Part shown: one piece after another, positions 26,201 through 33,588 of the stretch
How positions within the stretch are numbered: position 1 is the stretch's first letter
Layout: the number at the start of each line of letters is the position of its first letter
Assembly (NCBI GenBank): GCA_025350945.1
Contig: JANXWW010000374.1
Coordinates: 1 to 40,814 of the forward strand
Source: Burkholderiales bacterium
Lineage (GTDB): Bacteria; Pseudomonadota; Gammaproteobacteria; Burkholderiales; Usitatibacteraceae
Direction of reading: 5' to 3'
Length of the DNA stretch: 40,814 nt
Notes under the pieces: generated by a model
Told to the model about the DNA's origin: nothing
Seen by the model: the letters and a program-made list of their open reading frames with translations, nothing else
Databases searched by the model: none
Position numbers and translations under genes: made by a program

Positions 26201-29200
26201 ATCTGGCTGATCGTGTTTTTGATCTTGCGTGGACGCATAGCTGGGTAAACTTGCGACAAATTAACGCCACTGAATCGGATGCGCAGCTTTATGGAAGACT
26301 GGCCGGTGCAATCATTTATGCGAATCCCGGATTGCGCGCAGATGCCAGCGTGCTGATGCGCAACCGACGCGGCCAGTCGGGGCTGTGGGGTTACGCCATT
26401 TCCGGTGATTTGCCGATTGTGCTTTTGCAAATCAGCGATATGGCGAATATCGAACTGGTTCGCCAATTGGTGCAGGCGCATGCCTATTGGCGGCTCAAGG
26501 GGCTCGCGGTCGATCTGGTGATCTGGAACGAAGATCACGCCGGCTATCGACAACTGCTTCATGAACAAATCATGGGCTTGATCGCAGCGGGTGTTGAGGC
26601 AAATCTCACGGATCGACCCGGCGGTATTTTCGTCAGAGCGGCAGAGCAGATTTCGGTTGAAGATCGCATCTTATTTCAGACGGTCGCGCGCGTCATTATT
26701 GGTGACACGCGTGGCACCTTGGCCGAACAAATCAACCGCAGAAGTGCTAATGACCGGATCAAGGACAAAAGTAAAGACAAGGCGAAAGACGCGCGTGATC
26801 GCGACAGTTATCCGCCGCGTCTCATACCAATCCAGTTACCATCACCGCCGAAACGCGCAAGCGCACCAACAGGCGTTGTTGATCACGATCTGCAACTCTT
26901 TAACGGTTACGGTGGTTTTAACGCCAGCGGCAATGAATATGTGATTGCCACATTTGCAGCGGCTTCAACAACCGAGACAACAATTGAGACAGCAATCGAC
27001 ACAGCGATCAATTCAGCGATCAATTCAGCTGGGCACGCGGCCAAGCGTAATCACAGCGCAAAAATTACACCGGCACCATGGGCGAATGTGATTGCGAATG
27101 CACATTTTGGGTCGGTTATTTCTGAAGCAGGAGCCGCTTACACGTGGAGTGAAAATGCGCATGAGTTTCGCCTGACGCCGTGGGGGGATGATCCAGTCAC
27201 CGATATCAGCGGTGAAGCGTTTTATATTCGCGATGAGGAGAGCGGTGAATTTTTCTCACCCACACCGCTTCCCGCAGGTGGCACTAATGCATACACCACC
27301 CGGCACGGATTCGGTTACAGCGTGTTTGAATACGATGAGAACGGTATTGGCTGCGAATTAACGGTGCATATTGATCTGGACGCGCCGATCAAATTTTCGA
27401 CGTTAAAAATTCGTAATCATTCTGGCCGCGCGCGACAGCTATCCGCAACCGGATTCGTGGAATGGGTGTTGGGCGATATGCGCGCGAAATCCGCTATGCA
27501 TATCGTGACCGAAATCGAGCCTGCGACGGGTGCCATCTGCGCGCGCAACGCCTACAGCACAGAATTCGGCAATCGCATTGTCTTCTTTGATGCAGCCGAC
27601 GCAACCGGCCAGGCCAACGTTACATTCACGGCGGAGCGAAACGAATTTCTGGGCCGCAACGGCACACTGAAAAATCCGGCCGCAATGGGCCGAATCAGGT
27701 TATCGAACAAAGTAGGGGCCGGGCTTGACCCATGTGCGGCGATGCATGTTCCGTTCGAATTGGCTGATGGTGAGGAGCGCGAAATCGTGTTCAGGCTGGG
27801 CAGTGCCGGTCGCCATGGCGCGGACGACAGCAGTGCTGCAATACAGCGTTTGCGTGGGACAGATGATGCGCGTAAATCGTTACAGAGAGTTCGCGATTAC
27901 TGGACAAATACGCTCAGTGCAGTTCAGGTTGAGACCCCGGACGTCGCGCTGAACATACTGGCCAATGGCTGGCTTTTATATCAAACCCTTGCCTGTCGGC
28001 TGTGGGCGCGCAGCGGCTATTACCAGTCTGGCGGAGCATTCGGTTTTCGCGATCAATTACAAGACACCATGGCCTTGATTCATCACGAGCCGCGTCTGGC
28101 GCGCGAGCATTTAATACGAAGTGCGGCGCGCCAGTTTGTAGATGGCGATGTTCAACACTGGTGGCATCCACCCTCAGGGCGCGGAGTGCGCACGCGTTGC
28201 TCGGATGATTTTTTGTGGCTGGCACAGGCATCGTGTCGCTACGTTCTGGGCACTGGCGACACCGGTGTGCTCAACGAGTCCATTCATTTTCTGGAGGGTA
28301 GGCCCGTGAATCCGGAGGATGATTCTTACTACGATTTGCCCAGCCGATCCGAGACCAAAGGCACGCTCTATCAGCATTGCGTTCGCGCGATTGAACGAGG
28401 GCTCAGTTTTGGTGAGCACGGATTGCCGCTGATGGGCTCGGGCGACTGGAACGACGGCATGAATCTGGTGGGCATCGGCGGCAAAGGTGAAAGCGTGTGG
28501 TTGGGATTCTTCTTGTACGACACGATGATTCGCTTTGTCCCGCTGGCGCGGGCGCATGGCGATGGTGCGTTTGCGAATCGCTGCCAAATTGAATCGGAAA
28601 AACTGCGGCGAAATCTCGATCTGCACGCCTGGGATGGTGGATGGTATCGACGCGCGTATTTCGATGACGGCACACCATTAGGCTCTTCGATGAACGCGGA
28701 ATGCCAGATCGATTCCATCGCGCAAAGCTGGTCAGTTCTATCGGCTGCAGGGGAGGTCGAGCGCAGCAGAACGGCCATGGATGCGCTGAGTGAGCGACTG
28801 GTGCGTCGTGATGACGCGTTGATCCAATTGCTCGATCCACCATTTGATAAATCCGAGCTCAATCCCGGGTACATCAAAGGCTATGTGCCAGGCGTGCGCG
28901 AAAACGGCGGGCAATATACGCACGGTGCGATTTGGGCCGCGATGGCGTTCGCAAAATTGGGCGACAACACGCGTGCTTGGGATTTGTTCAACATGATTAA
29001 TCCCGTCAACCACGCGAAATCTGCGGAAGATGTGGCGATCTACAAGGTGGAACCCTATGTTATCGCCGCCGATGTCTATGGTGTGGCACCACACACTGGA
29101 CGTGGTGGATGGACCTGGTACACCGGTTCTGCTGGCTGGATGTATCGCCTTATTCTCGAATCATTGTTGGGCGTGCGTGTTGAAGCCAATAAATTGCGCT

Positions 29201-29418
29201 TGGCACCCTGCCTGCCTGCGGACTGGAAGAGTTTCAAGATCCGCTACCGCTATCGGGAAACTTTTTATTCAATCTCAGTTATCTCACCCGCACGCCCTGA
29301 AGGTGCAGCGCGCATAGTGCGCACACCACAAATTACAGTCGATGGCGTAGTACAAACAGAAGCGGCCATCACGATGCATGATGATAAACATGACCATGAG
29401 GTGTCAGTGCAAATGTAG
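20290..29418 (+). CDS. ndvB: Cyclic beta-1,2-glucan synthase NdvB/Cgs
   Basis: This 3042-residue inner-membrane enzyme makes cyclic beta-1,2-glucan for the periplasm, a solute used in low-osmolarity adaptation and host contact. Membrane segments lie near residues 428-485, 853-895 and 983-1029 (two each, six in all). Between the first two groups is the GT84 transferase domain with DTDTQLP (from Asp647) and the RHRWIRGDWQ motif (about 807-815). A glycoamylase-like domain follows with PWGISESGYN and GVPGLGLKRGLSEDLVIAPY (about 1528-1570). The C-terminal half is GH94-like, with GDWNDGMN at 2718-2725, the family's catalytic-Asp region. It exceeds the usual ~2830-2870 residues, partly through low-complexity linkers at 1316-1331, 2158-2173 and 2228-2247. 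Start TTG at 20290 has AGGAAA nearby; an ATG lies at 20311. Confidence 0.95.
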   Translation: MKFEITTMLGKLGRFKPRLYIEEAASKYVSAEAPLRAELFSVEQMDRHGRSLAASHKVVKGRGPDQLLARLIENYSVLVWTCGLLTSAVKENRRITPAGEWLLDNFYLIEEQIRTARRHFPKAYSQELPVLANGASAGLPRVYDIALEAIAHGDGRVDPESLNRFIAAYQEGADLKLGELWAIPIMLRLALIENLRRVGARVAAGMLDRNEANTWADEMILTAEEDPKSLILVIADMARSNPPMVSSFVAELARRLQGHSSALALPLTWIEQRLSETGSTIEQLVQSETQSLAANQVSISNSIGSLRFLGAMDWREFVETMSSVEHKLREDPVGVYARMDFATRDRYRHVVEKIAKKSHLSESDVARKAVQLAFLHSGQNGEAKNSRESHVGFYLIDKGLQQLERAVEVRVSTIEALRRFDQLSERFPLPLYLGAVFLLTAIAVFIFFRIGHVDGIDMGSLIVAGAVVALGASQWALSLTNWLATLLATPVLLPRMDFSAGVPAQSRTLVVVPTLLTSIAGAAALVEALEVRFLANCDDNLHFGLLTDFRDAAEEFLTEDEYLLTDIRARIDALNKKYGIENNDQFFLFHRPRRWNAEERKWMGYERKRGKLGDLNDLLRFGITEPFSLTIGNIDILRGVKFVVTLDTDTQLPRDAARQLVATMSHPLNRAEVVCPDNRGGEHKQPTQNRVLPITVGYGILQPRMAVSLPSANRSRYAQLHGSEAGIDPYTRAVSDVYQDVFQEGSFIGKGIYDVEVFEQTLKGRFPENRILSHDLLEGCYARSGLVSDIQLYEDYPSRYSADVSRRHRWIRGDWQIAAWLLSSVPADGGNREKNPLSNLSQWKIFDNLRRSLTPLAMVILFVTGWVLVPAALLWTLALLGMVFLPAVLTTSIELLRKPSDMLFGQHASEVIGAASKQCAQALFSLACLPYEALFSLDAILRTSARMLFTKRRLLEWNPASGIELAEARSAAPGEVAQLLAAMGRMWVGPALATAIAAYLVAVRPSVIWLAAPLLFIWFMAPVVVWWMSRPLAHRRPTLQPQQKIFLHALARRTWRFFERFVSPADNWLPPDNYQEHPVAVIAHRTSPTNMGLALLANLSAYDFGYITGGKLVERTANTLESMLSLQRYQGHFLNWYDTVSMQPLTPLYVSTVDSGNLCGHLLTLRSGLLAVPEQKIIGPRIFDGLFDAFENLLTASEFVSSNAVSISSAPLAAPNRSPACAQLLAQLKRDIEAACDAMPATISALHFWLEKIAKTTALLVYQATAKSTNAAEIAADDECPEQSEFSWWAAALLMQCEDAAHELAFLMPWININAITNALTDATTGTTNSALGLDTKLVSTMRSIPTLCDLAKLHNSILSMHENSNLQPGSTARDEFFSVLLPLIELASVRAATRIQTLEKLSNQVGELASVDYSFLYDATQKLMTVGYNLDQHRSDTGRYDLLASEARLASFVAIAQGKIPQESWFALGRNLTSVGGDAILLSWSGSMFEYLMPMLVMPAFENTLLDQTCLSAVKRQISYGNLRGIPWGISESGYNTVDANLNYQYRAFGVPGLGLKRGLSEDLVIAPYASALALMVMPEAACENLERMRDDGLLGDYGMYEAVDFTPSRLPRGQSSAVIRSFMAHHQGMSLLSLAYLLLNRPMQKRFESDPQFQATMLLLQERIPVATSFHVHAPDLSDIRAAAIGPEMPMRVLRSPHTPTPEVQLLSNGRYHVMVTNAGGGYSRWKEFGVTRWHEDGTRDNWGAFCYICDVASGKFWSTSHQPTLTETDGYEAIFSEGRVEFRRRDHGYETHTEIVVSPEDDIELRRTRITNRSRTRRTIEITSYAEVVLAVPAADALHPAFSNLFVQTEIVADRHAILCTRRPRATNEQVPWMLHLMAVHNAEVVHVSYETDRMRFIGRTRSIDAPQAMMASGALSGTQGSVLDPIVSIRYRITIEAEQTATIDVVSGMAETRDVAYALSGKYRDRHLADRVFDLAWTHSWVNLRQINATESDAQLYGRLAGAIIYANPGLRADASVLMRNRRGQSGLWGYAISGDLPIVLLQISDMANIELVRQLVQAHAYWRLKGLAVDLVIWNEDHAGYRQLLHEQIMGLIAAGVEANLTDRPGGIFVRAAEQISVEDRILFQTVARVIIGDTRGTLAEQINRRSANDRIKDKSKDKAKDARDRDSYPPRLIPIQLPSPPKRASAPTGVVDHDLQLFNGYGGFNASGNEYVIATFAAASTTETTIETAIDTAINSAINSAGHAAKRNHSAKITPAPWANVIANAHFGSVISEAGAAYTWSENAHEFRLTPWGDDPVTDISGEAFYIRDEESGEFFSPTPLPAGGTNAYTTRHGFGYSVFEYDENGIGCELTVHIDLDAPIKFSTLKIRNHSGRARQLSATGFVEWVLGDMRAKSAMHIVTEIEPATGAICARNAYSTEFGNRIVFFDAADATGQANVTFTAERNEFLGRNGTLKNPAAMGRIRLSNKVGAGLDPCAAMHVPFELADGEEREIVFRLGSAGRHGADDSSAAIQRLRGTDDARKSLQRVRDYWTNTLSAVQVETPDVALNILANGWLLYQTLACRLWARSGYYQSGGAFGFRDQLQDTMALIHHEPRLAREHLIRSAARQFVDGDVQHWWHPPSGRGVRTRCSDDFLWLAQASCRYVLGTGDTGVLNESIHFLEGRPVNPEDDSYYDLPSRSETKGTLYQHCVRAIERGLSFGEHGLPLMGSGDWNDGMNLVGIGGKGESVWLGFFLYDTMIRFVPLARAHGDGAFANRCQIESEKLRRNLDLHAWDGGWYRRAYFDDGTPLGSSMNAECQIDSIAQSWSVLSAAGEVERSRTAMDALSERLVRRDDALIQLLDPPFDKSELNPGYIKGYVPGVRENGGQYTHGAIWAAMAFAKLGDNTRAWDLFNMINPVNHAKSAEDVAIYKVEPYVIAADVYGVAPHTGRGGWTWYTGSAGWMYRLILESLLGVRVEANKLRLAPCLPADWKSFKIRYRYRETFYSISVISPARPEGAARIVRTPQITVDGVVQTEAAITMHDDKHDHEVSVQM
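24235..24282 (+). repeat. Degenerate 12-bp-period repeat inside ndvB
   Basis: Four in-frame 12-bp units encode ITNA-LTDA-TTGT-TNSA (residues 1316-1331). The DNA units are diverged but share the xxxACxxATGCA/xxxACAxxxxCx pattern. The segment lies in a low-complexity inter-domain stretch. Confidence 0.6.
26761..26808 (+). repeat. 12-bp-period Lys/Asp repeat inside ndvB
   Basis: Four in-frame units encode KDKS-KDKA-KDAR-DRDS (residues 2158-2173), a highly charged linker ahead of a Pro-rich segment. Confidence 0.65.
26971..27030 (+). repeat. 12-bp tandem repeat inside ndvB
   Basis: Five in-frame units encode TETT-IETA-IDTA-INSA-INSA (residues 2228-2247). The last two DNA units are identical over 11 of 12 bases (ATCAATTCAGCG, then ATCAATTCAGCT) and the earlier ones are progressively diverged. 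It sits between two carbohydrate-enzyme blocks. Confidence 0.85.
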
Positions 29419-29520
29419 GCGATGTAAGAATTCGCCGACACCAAAAGCGGGAATCATCCGGCCTTTTTCATGTGGCTCGTACGAAATAATGAAACAGTCA
29501 AATTTGAATTACAGGCCATC

Positions 29521-30570
29521 ATGAAAGCGACGACCGTATTTAATCAGCATGAACTCACCGCGACCTCTGTGCCAAGGATAAATCGCATCTCTCCCGGCGC
29601 GAGTTGCATCCCGCCGGTGACACGAGTTCAGCCGCGTTTACATGTGGTTGCTAAGGTCAACAGCAACGATAACGCCTACACGCACCTTGCAGCCGTCTCC
29701 CCGCTCGCTATGGCCAGACGCGAGATGCCGATGGTAAATTCGCCTTTGCAGAATCGCCTTTTATCCTGCCTGCCACCTGCCGATCTGCAAAGACTGCTGC
29801 CGGATCTGGAACTGGTCGAGATGGAGCTAGGCGATGCGCTTTATGAATCAGGTGGAAGAATGCAGTATGTTTTTTTCCCCACCACATCGATTGTTTCGCT
29901 GTTTTACGTGCTAGAAGACGGTGCTTCGACTGAAATCGCGGCCGTGGGTAATGAGGGCATTCTCGGTATCGCAACTTTTATGGGAGGCGACTCTACACCC
30001 AGCCGCGCAGTAGTGCAAAGCGCAGGCTTTGGTTACAGACTGAAAGTACCATCCCTCAAACGCGAGTTTGAACGCGCTGGCCCGATGTTCCGTCTGTTGC
30101 TGCGCTACACCCAGGCATTGATGACGCAGATGACACAAATGGCGGTTTGTAATCGCCACCATTCGCTGGAGCAGCACCTATGTCGTCGCCTACTATTCAG
30201 CCTGGATCGCCTGCCTAACGATTCGCTGATCATGACCCAGGAATTAATCGCCAACATGCTGGGTGTGCGTCGCGAAGGGGTGACCACCGCCGCCGGAAAT
30301 TTGCAACGCGCGGGACTGATTCGCTACAGCCGTGGACGCATTGACATTCTAGATAGAGATGGCCTCGAGGATGCGGTGTGTGAGTGTTACGCCGTCGTCA
30401 AATTGGAATTTAATCGCCTGCTTTCAGACAATTGCCAGAGCGATCCTTTCCATGCGCTTCGCGAACCAGAGCACGAGTTTCAACCTGATGCCGTTATCAT
30501 ATTCGCCGGACAAATAAACAGCGAACGTAATCAACCAGGTATTTCGTATTCTACTCACGGCGGACAGTGA
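29521..30570 (+). CDS. Crp/Fnr-family transcriptional regulator
   Basis: A cNMP-binding-type barrel starts near SPLQNRLLSCLPPADLQRLL and continues through DALYESGGRMQYVFFPTTSI and VGNEGILGIATFMGGDSTPS. The long dimer helix carries NRHHSLEQHLCRRLLFSLDR, and a winged HTH follows near residues 238-275 with ELIANMLGVRREGVTTAAGN. The Cys pattern of Fnr is absent. The barrel lacks a clear cAMP-binding phosphate cassette, so the ligand is unknown. The start is unclear: ATGs at 29470, 29521 (weak AGG before it), 29710, 29725 and 29731. The last would give the usual family length; the earlier ones add a 50-87-residue extension. The gene follows ndvB by about 100 bp and precedes csbD. Confidence 0.85.
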   Translation: MKATTVFNQHELTATSVPRINRISPGASCIPPVTRVQPRLHVVAKVNSNDNAYTHLAAVSPLAMARREMPMVNSPLQNRLLSCLPPADLQRLLPDLELVEMELGDALYESGGRMQYVFFPTTSIVSLFYVLEDGASTEIAAVGNEGILGIATFMGGDSTPSRAVVQSAGFGYRLKVPSLKREFERAGPMFRLLLRYTQALMTQMTQMAVCNRHHSLEQHLCRRLLFSLDRLPNDSLIMTQELIANMLGVRREGVTTAAGNLQRAGLIRYSRGRIDILDRDGLEDAVCECYAVVKLEFNRLLSDNCQSDPFHALREPEHEFQPDAVIIFAGQINSERNQPGISYSTHGGQ

Positions 30571-30595
30571 AAACAGGTTGCGTGCGAAGTTGAAA

Positions 30596-30610
30596 GTGAA
30601 GTGAAGTGAA
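30596..30610. repeat. GTGAA pentamer, three copies
   Basis: GTGAA is repeated exactly three times, with AGTTGAA-like sequence on both sides, just upstream of the csbD leader. Confidence 0.7.
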
Positions 30611-30652
30611 GTTGTCATGTGGTACTTTTTAACAAACTGTCAGGAGATGATG

Positions 30653-30832
30653 ATGAATAAAGATCAAGTTAAAGGCCGTGTTAAACAAGCTGAAGGCAAA
30701 GTAAAAGAAGTTGCTGGTAAGCTGGTGGGTAATGATCGTTTGCAGGCGAAAGGCAAAATTGAAAATGCGGTCGGTACGGCGCAAGCGGGAATGGGCGATT
30801 TGAAATCCGACCTCAAAAAGAAAATGAAATAA
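30653..30832 (+). CDS. CsbD-family stress protein
   Basis: This 59-residue hydrophilic helical protein begins MNKDQVKGRVKQAEGKVKEV and continues AGKLVGNDRLQAKGKIENAV, the CsbD signature. Family members rise under general and osmotic stress; the biochemical role is unknown. An AGGAG at 30642-30646 precedes three in-frame ATGs (30647, 30650, 30653), and the last has the best spacing and the family N-terminus. The gene sits directly after the Crp/Fnr-like regulator. Confidence 0.92.
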   Translation: MNKDQVKGRVKQAEGKVKEVAGKLVGNDRLQAKGKIENAVGTAQAGMGDLKSDLKKKMK

Positions 30833-30886
30833 TTATTTTCTATTGATGCGGTCATTCAGTAATATTGGCGTAAAGCCCCCCTGGTT

Positions 30887-30912
30887 GGCCTCCTCGTCGC
30901 AAAAGGGAGGCC
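30887..30912 (+). terminator. Hairpin downstream of csbD
   Basis: GGCCTCC (30887-30893) pairs with GGAGGCC (30906-30912), a perfect 7-bp GC-rich stem. There is no T-run after it, so it may be an mRNA-end stabiliser rather than a true intrinsic terminator. Confidence 0.45.
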
Positions 30913-31004
30913 GCTAATAGCCGTACTATGGTGTTGAGGTTGTGTTCACACCGTAAATGGAAAACGGTTTACGCATCGGCTTTTCACGGTGCATTAATCG
31001 GCAT

Positions 31005-31043
31005 AAAAAATGGATGAGCACATTGTGCCCATCCATTTTTTTT
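31005..31043. terminator. Strong bidirectional intrinsic terminator
   Basis: AAAAAATGGATG (31005-31016) pairs perfectly with CATCCATTTTTT (31030-31041), with GCA-TGC extending into the loop and T-runs on both strands. It lies between csbD and the convergent PPOX-like gene and can end both transcripts. Confidence 0.9.
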
Positions 31044-31091
31044 ATCACCAGGTTATGTAAAGATTATTTGCTGGGAATGACGCACCAGTCT

Positions 31092-31604
31092 TTAACTATT
31101 CCTTAAATTAATTTCGCCTGTATCCACATTCAGAGTAGGAGTTTTGCCGGTGAATGCAGCTTTAGCCATCTCGTAAAGCTGGACAATCTTGCTCGATTTC
31201 ACGTCCCAATAATGCGCGTGAATAATGTTGACTTGCACCAAAGCCAGATCCGGATCGGTGACGCCGCCAGGAAACCATGCTTCTGCAAACTTGTTCCACA
31301 AGGCCGTTTTTTGCGCCATGTCATCAACGATTTTTGCTTCGCCCGATACTGAGACATACATATCATCCCCTGGATCTGAATACGCAATATTGACACGATC
31401 ATCGGCCTCAATATCGGCCACCGGATCGCTTTTTCGCGACATAAAAAACCAGAGCGAACCTTTACTTCCGAGAGTTTTATTTTGCGTGGTCATGGGGCGC
31501 GAGTGCAAGTGACCGTTATTGTGACGCGTAGTGAACATGCCAAAGCGAATGTCCTTGATTAGTCGCCATAGCGTTTCATGCGGAGGCTGGTTGTTTTCAC
31601 TCAT
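31092..31604 (-). CDS. Pyridoxamine 5'-phosphate oxidase-like general stress protein
   Basis: This 170-residue protein has the FMN-binding split-barrel fold. Motifs are LIKDIRFGMFTTRHNNGHLH, SRPMTTQNKTLGSKGSLWFF and DDRVNIAYSDPGDDMYVSVS, then the conserved ALWNKFAEAWFPGGVTDPDL region. This is the general stress protein 26-like subgroup, which binds FMN or a related cofactor; the substrate is unknown. A strong AAAGGAGA ribosome site is seen just upstream. It is single on the minus strand, with the strong terminator past its stop. Confidence 0.9.
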   Translation of the reverse strand: MSENNQPPHETLWRLIKDIRFGMFTTRHNNGHLHSRPMTTQNKTLGSKGSLWFFMSRKSDPVADIEADDRVNIAYSDPGDDMYVSVSGEAKIVDDMAQKTALWNKFAEAWFPGGVTDPDLALVQVNIIHAHYWDVKSSKIVQLYEMAKAAFTGKTPTLNVDTGEINLRNS

Positions 31605-32037
31605 GATGTTTCTCCTTTAAAACATCAGCATGCCAAGCAACGCGGATTGATCGTGTCAGTGCAAGGCCGATGAGCGTGTAGGAAGATCGTGTTATGAGGC
31701 GCGATAATTTTTTGCTTATCTTTAAATTTGTCGTCCCGAACCCAGCCTCATCGGGTGAGGATCTGTTTTTTTGTGGCGCTACGAAAAAGCAGACCCCTCA
31801 CGTGAAGTCGCCCGGCATGACGGATAGAAAGAGCGTTTATGGGCGGGCATTGTGGGCCATAAATGCCTCAAACAGCCCGTCAATAGTAGGGTTTATAAAT
31901 TTTCTTGTCAGCCCGCCTCATCAAACCTAGATCAGTCCTGTCAGCCAATTCCTACGAATTTTTTCGTTGAACGTTGACAGGTTAAATCGCTTAAAACACA
32001 TATTCTTAAGGTGACGATAACAACACAGGAGCAGCAA
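31605..32037. other. Intergenic region between the PPOX-like gene and the Gly/Ala-rich protein
   Basis: This stretch carries divergent promoters that I cannot place precisely. Its main content is the palindromic element at 31732-31822. A plus-strand frame running through the element (31694-31930) has no ribosome site and is rejected as a gene. Confidence 0.5.
31732..31822. repeat. Imperfect palindromic intergenic element of about 91 bp
   Basis: The left arm (31732-31774) and the reverse complement of the right arm (31781-31822) are alike, with shared GTGAGG..TCTG followed by T-rich and outer CGTC..CCG. It would fold into one long hairpin. A partial copy lies at 4433-4476. The form resembles widespread dispersed intergenic palindromes. 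Confidence 0.65.
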
Positions 32038-32664
32038 GTGGATCATATTATTGCGGGCAGATTTGCCACGAAAGACGAGGCGGACGTTGCCGCAGCAACG
32101 CTTGCCGAATTAGTCGCGGAAAACGATTTCTGCGTGTTTCACAATAGTCCACCAGGGCAACATGGTGTGTCTATTTTTGGCGAGGATGAGGTCAAACGTC
32201 ATCATGAGCTCGTGTTAAAAAACGCAGTTCACACATCAGATACCAGCGAGACTGTAGTCAGCGAACAGCAAGATAAGGCGGAAACTTCCGCGCTGGCCAC
32301 AGCAGCAGCGGCAGGTGCAGCTGCGGGCCTGGTCGCGGTAGTGGCGGGGCCAGTTGCGGCACTGGCCGCTGCGGGCGTTGCTGCTTACACTGGCTCGCTG
32401 GCCGGCGCATTGCAAGGCTCTGGCGATTCAACTGAATCAGACAATGCACATTCATCTCACGCGGGGCATCATGCCCAATCCACGATGCGCCTGGGTGGTG
32501 TCATGCTGGCTGTGCATGTTGCGAAGCGGGGCGGTGAAGTAGAGGTGATTCGTTTGCTGCGCGCAGCAGGCGCGAAAGATATTGAAGAAGCTGAAGGCAT
32601 TTGGGGAGATGCGGACTGGGTTGACTTTGACCCGTTGGGATCGCCAAATTTAGTCAGGATTTAA
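32038..32664 (+). CDS. Conserved stress-type protein with Gly/Ala-rich membrane hairpin
   Basis: This 208-residue product has three parts. The N-terminal alpha/beta segment (DHIIAGRFATKDEADVAAAT) resembles the general-stress YflT-like fold. A Gly/Ala-rich hydrophobic stretch (about 90-130, AAAGAAAGLVAVVAGPVAAL) looks like a glycine-zipper membrane hairpin. The C-terminal segment (LAVHVAKRGGEVEVIRLLRA) again looks alpha/beta. A His/Ser-rich spacer (HSSHAGHHAQS) precedes it. The frame is open to a GTG at 32011, but AGGAG (32027-32031) points to the GTG at 32038. The function is unknown; the neighbours suggest envelope stress. Confidence 0.72.
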   Translation: MDHIIAGRFATKDEADVAAATLAELVAENDFCVFHNSPPGQHGVSIFGEDEVKRHHELVLKNAVHTSDTSETVVSEQQDKAETSALATAAAAGAAAGLVAVVAGPVAALAAAGVAAYTGSLAGALQGSGDSTESDNAHSSHAGHHAQSTMRLGGVMLAVHVAKRGGEVEVIRLLRAAGAKDIEEAEGIWGDADWVDFDPLGSPNLVRI

Positions 32665-32685
32665 AGTCAACAGTCGCAAGCACGT

Positions 32686-33588
32686 TTATTGTTGGCGTTG
32701 ATGCTGTGTGCGTTTCATGTGAAGATATTCGCCCAGATTAACTTCATGAAGCTGCCGCGGATAACGCTCGGATGCCTGGAACCAATCACCGATGCGTTTT
32801 TCAAACTGCATCGACTCCGGCATGCGCATGGCACCCAAATATGCTTCAACCGCCAGGTGATATCGCATCGTATTTCGCTCCACCAGGCCGAGTAATCCTT
32901 CAACATAAATCGGCTCGCCATTCGATTGTTTACTAGTGACGGTAAAGCCGACTTTATCGCGTCCAATCGTATTTAAATATGCCTTCATCAAAAATTTTGC
33001 TGTGGAGCCGAATTCGTAGCAGTACGACAAATGAATGAAAGTGTTGCCGTTTTCGGTTGGTGCAGCGTCAAGCACGATATGGTAATTTCGCGTGTTGAAA
33101 GGGCCGGCATCGGCAGCCAAATCAACCGCCAAAAAATCCGTCTTACGCTCCCTTGTTTTCCGGATCAGTGCAACGCGATAAGCTGACTCGGGTGCTTGTT
33201 CCATCTTTTTACCCACTGTTATCAAAAGTGTCGGTGAGTTGATGGAGCCGTCTGCACCCGGTTTAAGCGCGCAGGATTTAGTGTTCAAGTGCAAAATCAA
33301 AATATCACACCAGACTTGTGGAGAACCCAGTGCTGCACTCACCGTTTTAAAAGTGTGATTAATTTCCGCATAAACTTCGCCCTTGATATCGTCAGCCGAT
33401 TGGCGGGATTCGATAATGAGCGGCACTTTGAATGGGCTGTTTGCCATTCGCATGCGTCGCGATTCGCGCAACTGCATTAACGCAACCGCACCTGACGATT
33501 GTGCGCCTGCCGAATCGTTTGCTAGTGAGGCAACGCCCGGTAGCGCACACACAACGCTTGTCACCAATAAAAATAATATTGCCTTCAT
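32686..33588 (-). CDS. Secreted conserved protein of unknown function, paired with a PLD-type gene
   Basis: This 300-residue protein has a signal peptide (MKAILFLLVTSVVCALPGVA, cut near SLA-ND). The mature part has SPFKVPLIIESRQSADDIKG, WCDILILHLNTKSC with two Cys that could form a disulfide, NTFIHLSYCYEFGSTAKFLM and DRFSF-free basic tail KRTQHQRQQ. The alternating strands and closing helix resemble a START/SRPBCC-like lipid-binding shell, but this is a guess. ATG at 33588 overlaps the stop of the PLD-like gene as ATGA, so the two were translated together. The PLD partner is decayed here. I do not recognise a named family with certainty. Confidence 0.75.
   Translation of the reverse strand: MKAILFLLVTSVVCALPGVASLANDSAGAQSSGAVALMQLRESRRMRMANSPFKVPLIIESRQSADDIKGEVYAEINHTFKTVSAALGSPQVWCDILILHLNTKSCALKPGADGSINSPTLLITVGKKMEQAPESAYRVALIRKTRERKTDFLAVDLAADAGPFNTRNYHIVLDAAPTENGNTFIHLSYCYEFGSTAKFLMKAYLNTIGRDKVGFTVTSKQSNGEPIYVEGLLGLVERNTMRYHLAVEAYLGAMRMPESMQFEKRIGDWFQASERYPRQLHEVNLGEYLHMKRTQHQRQQ

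Noticed and set aside
25963..26568. 201-codon minus-strand frame opposite ndvB
   Set aside because: Shadow of the ndvB coding strand.
31694..31930. Plus-strand frame of 78 codons
   Set aside because: Runs through a palindromic repeat and lacks a ribosome site.
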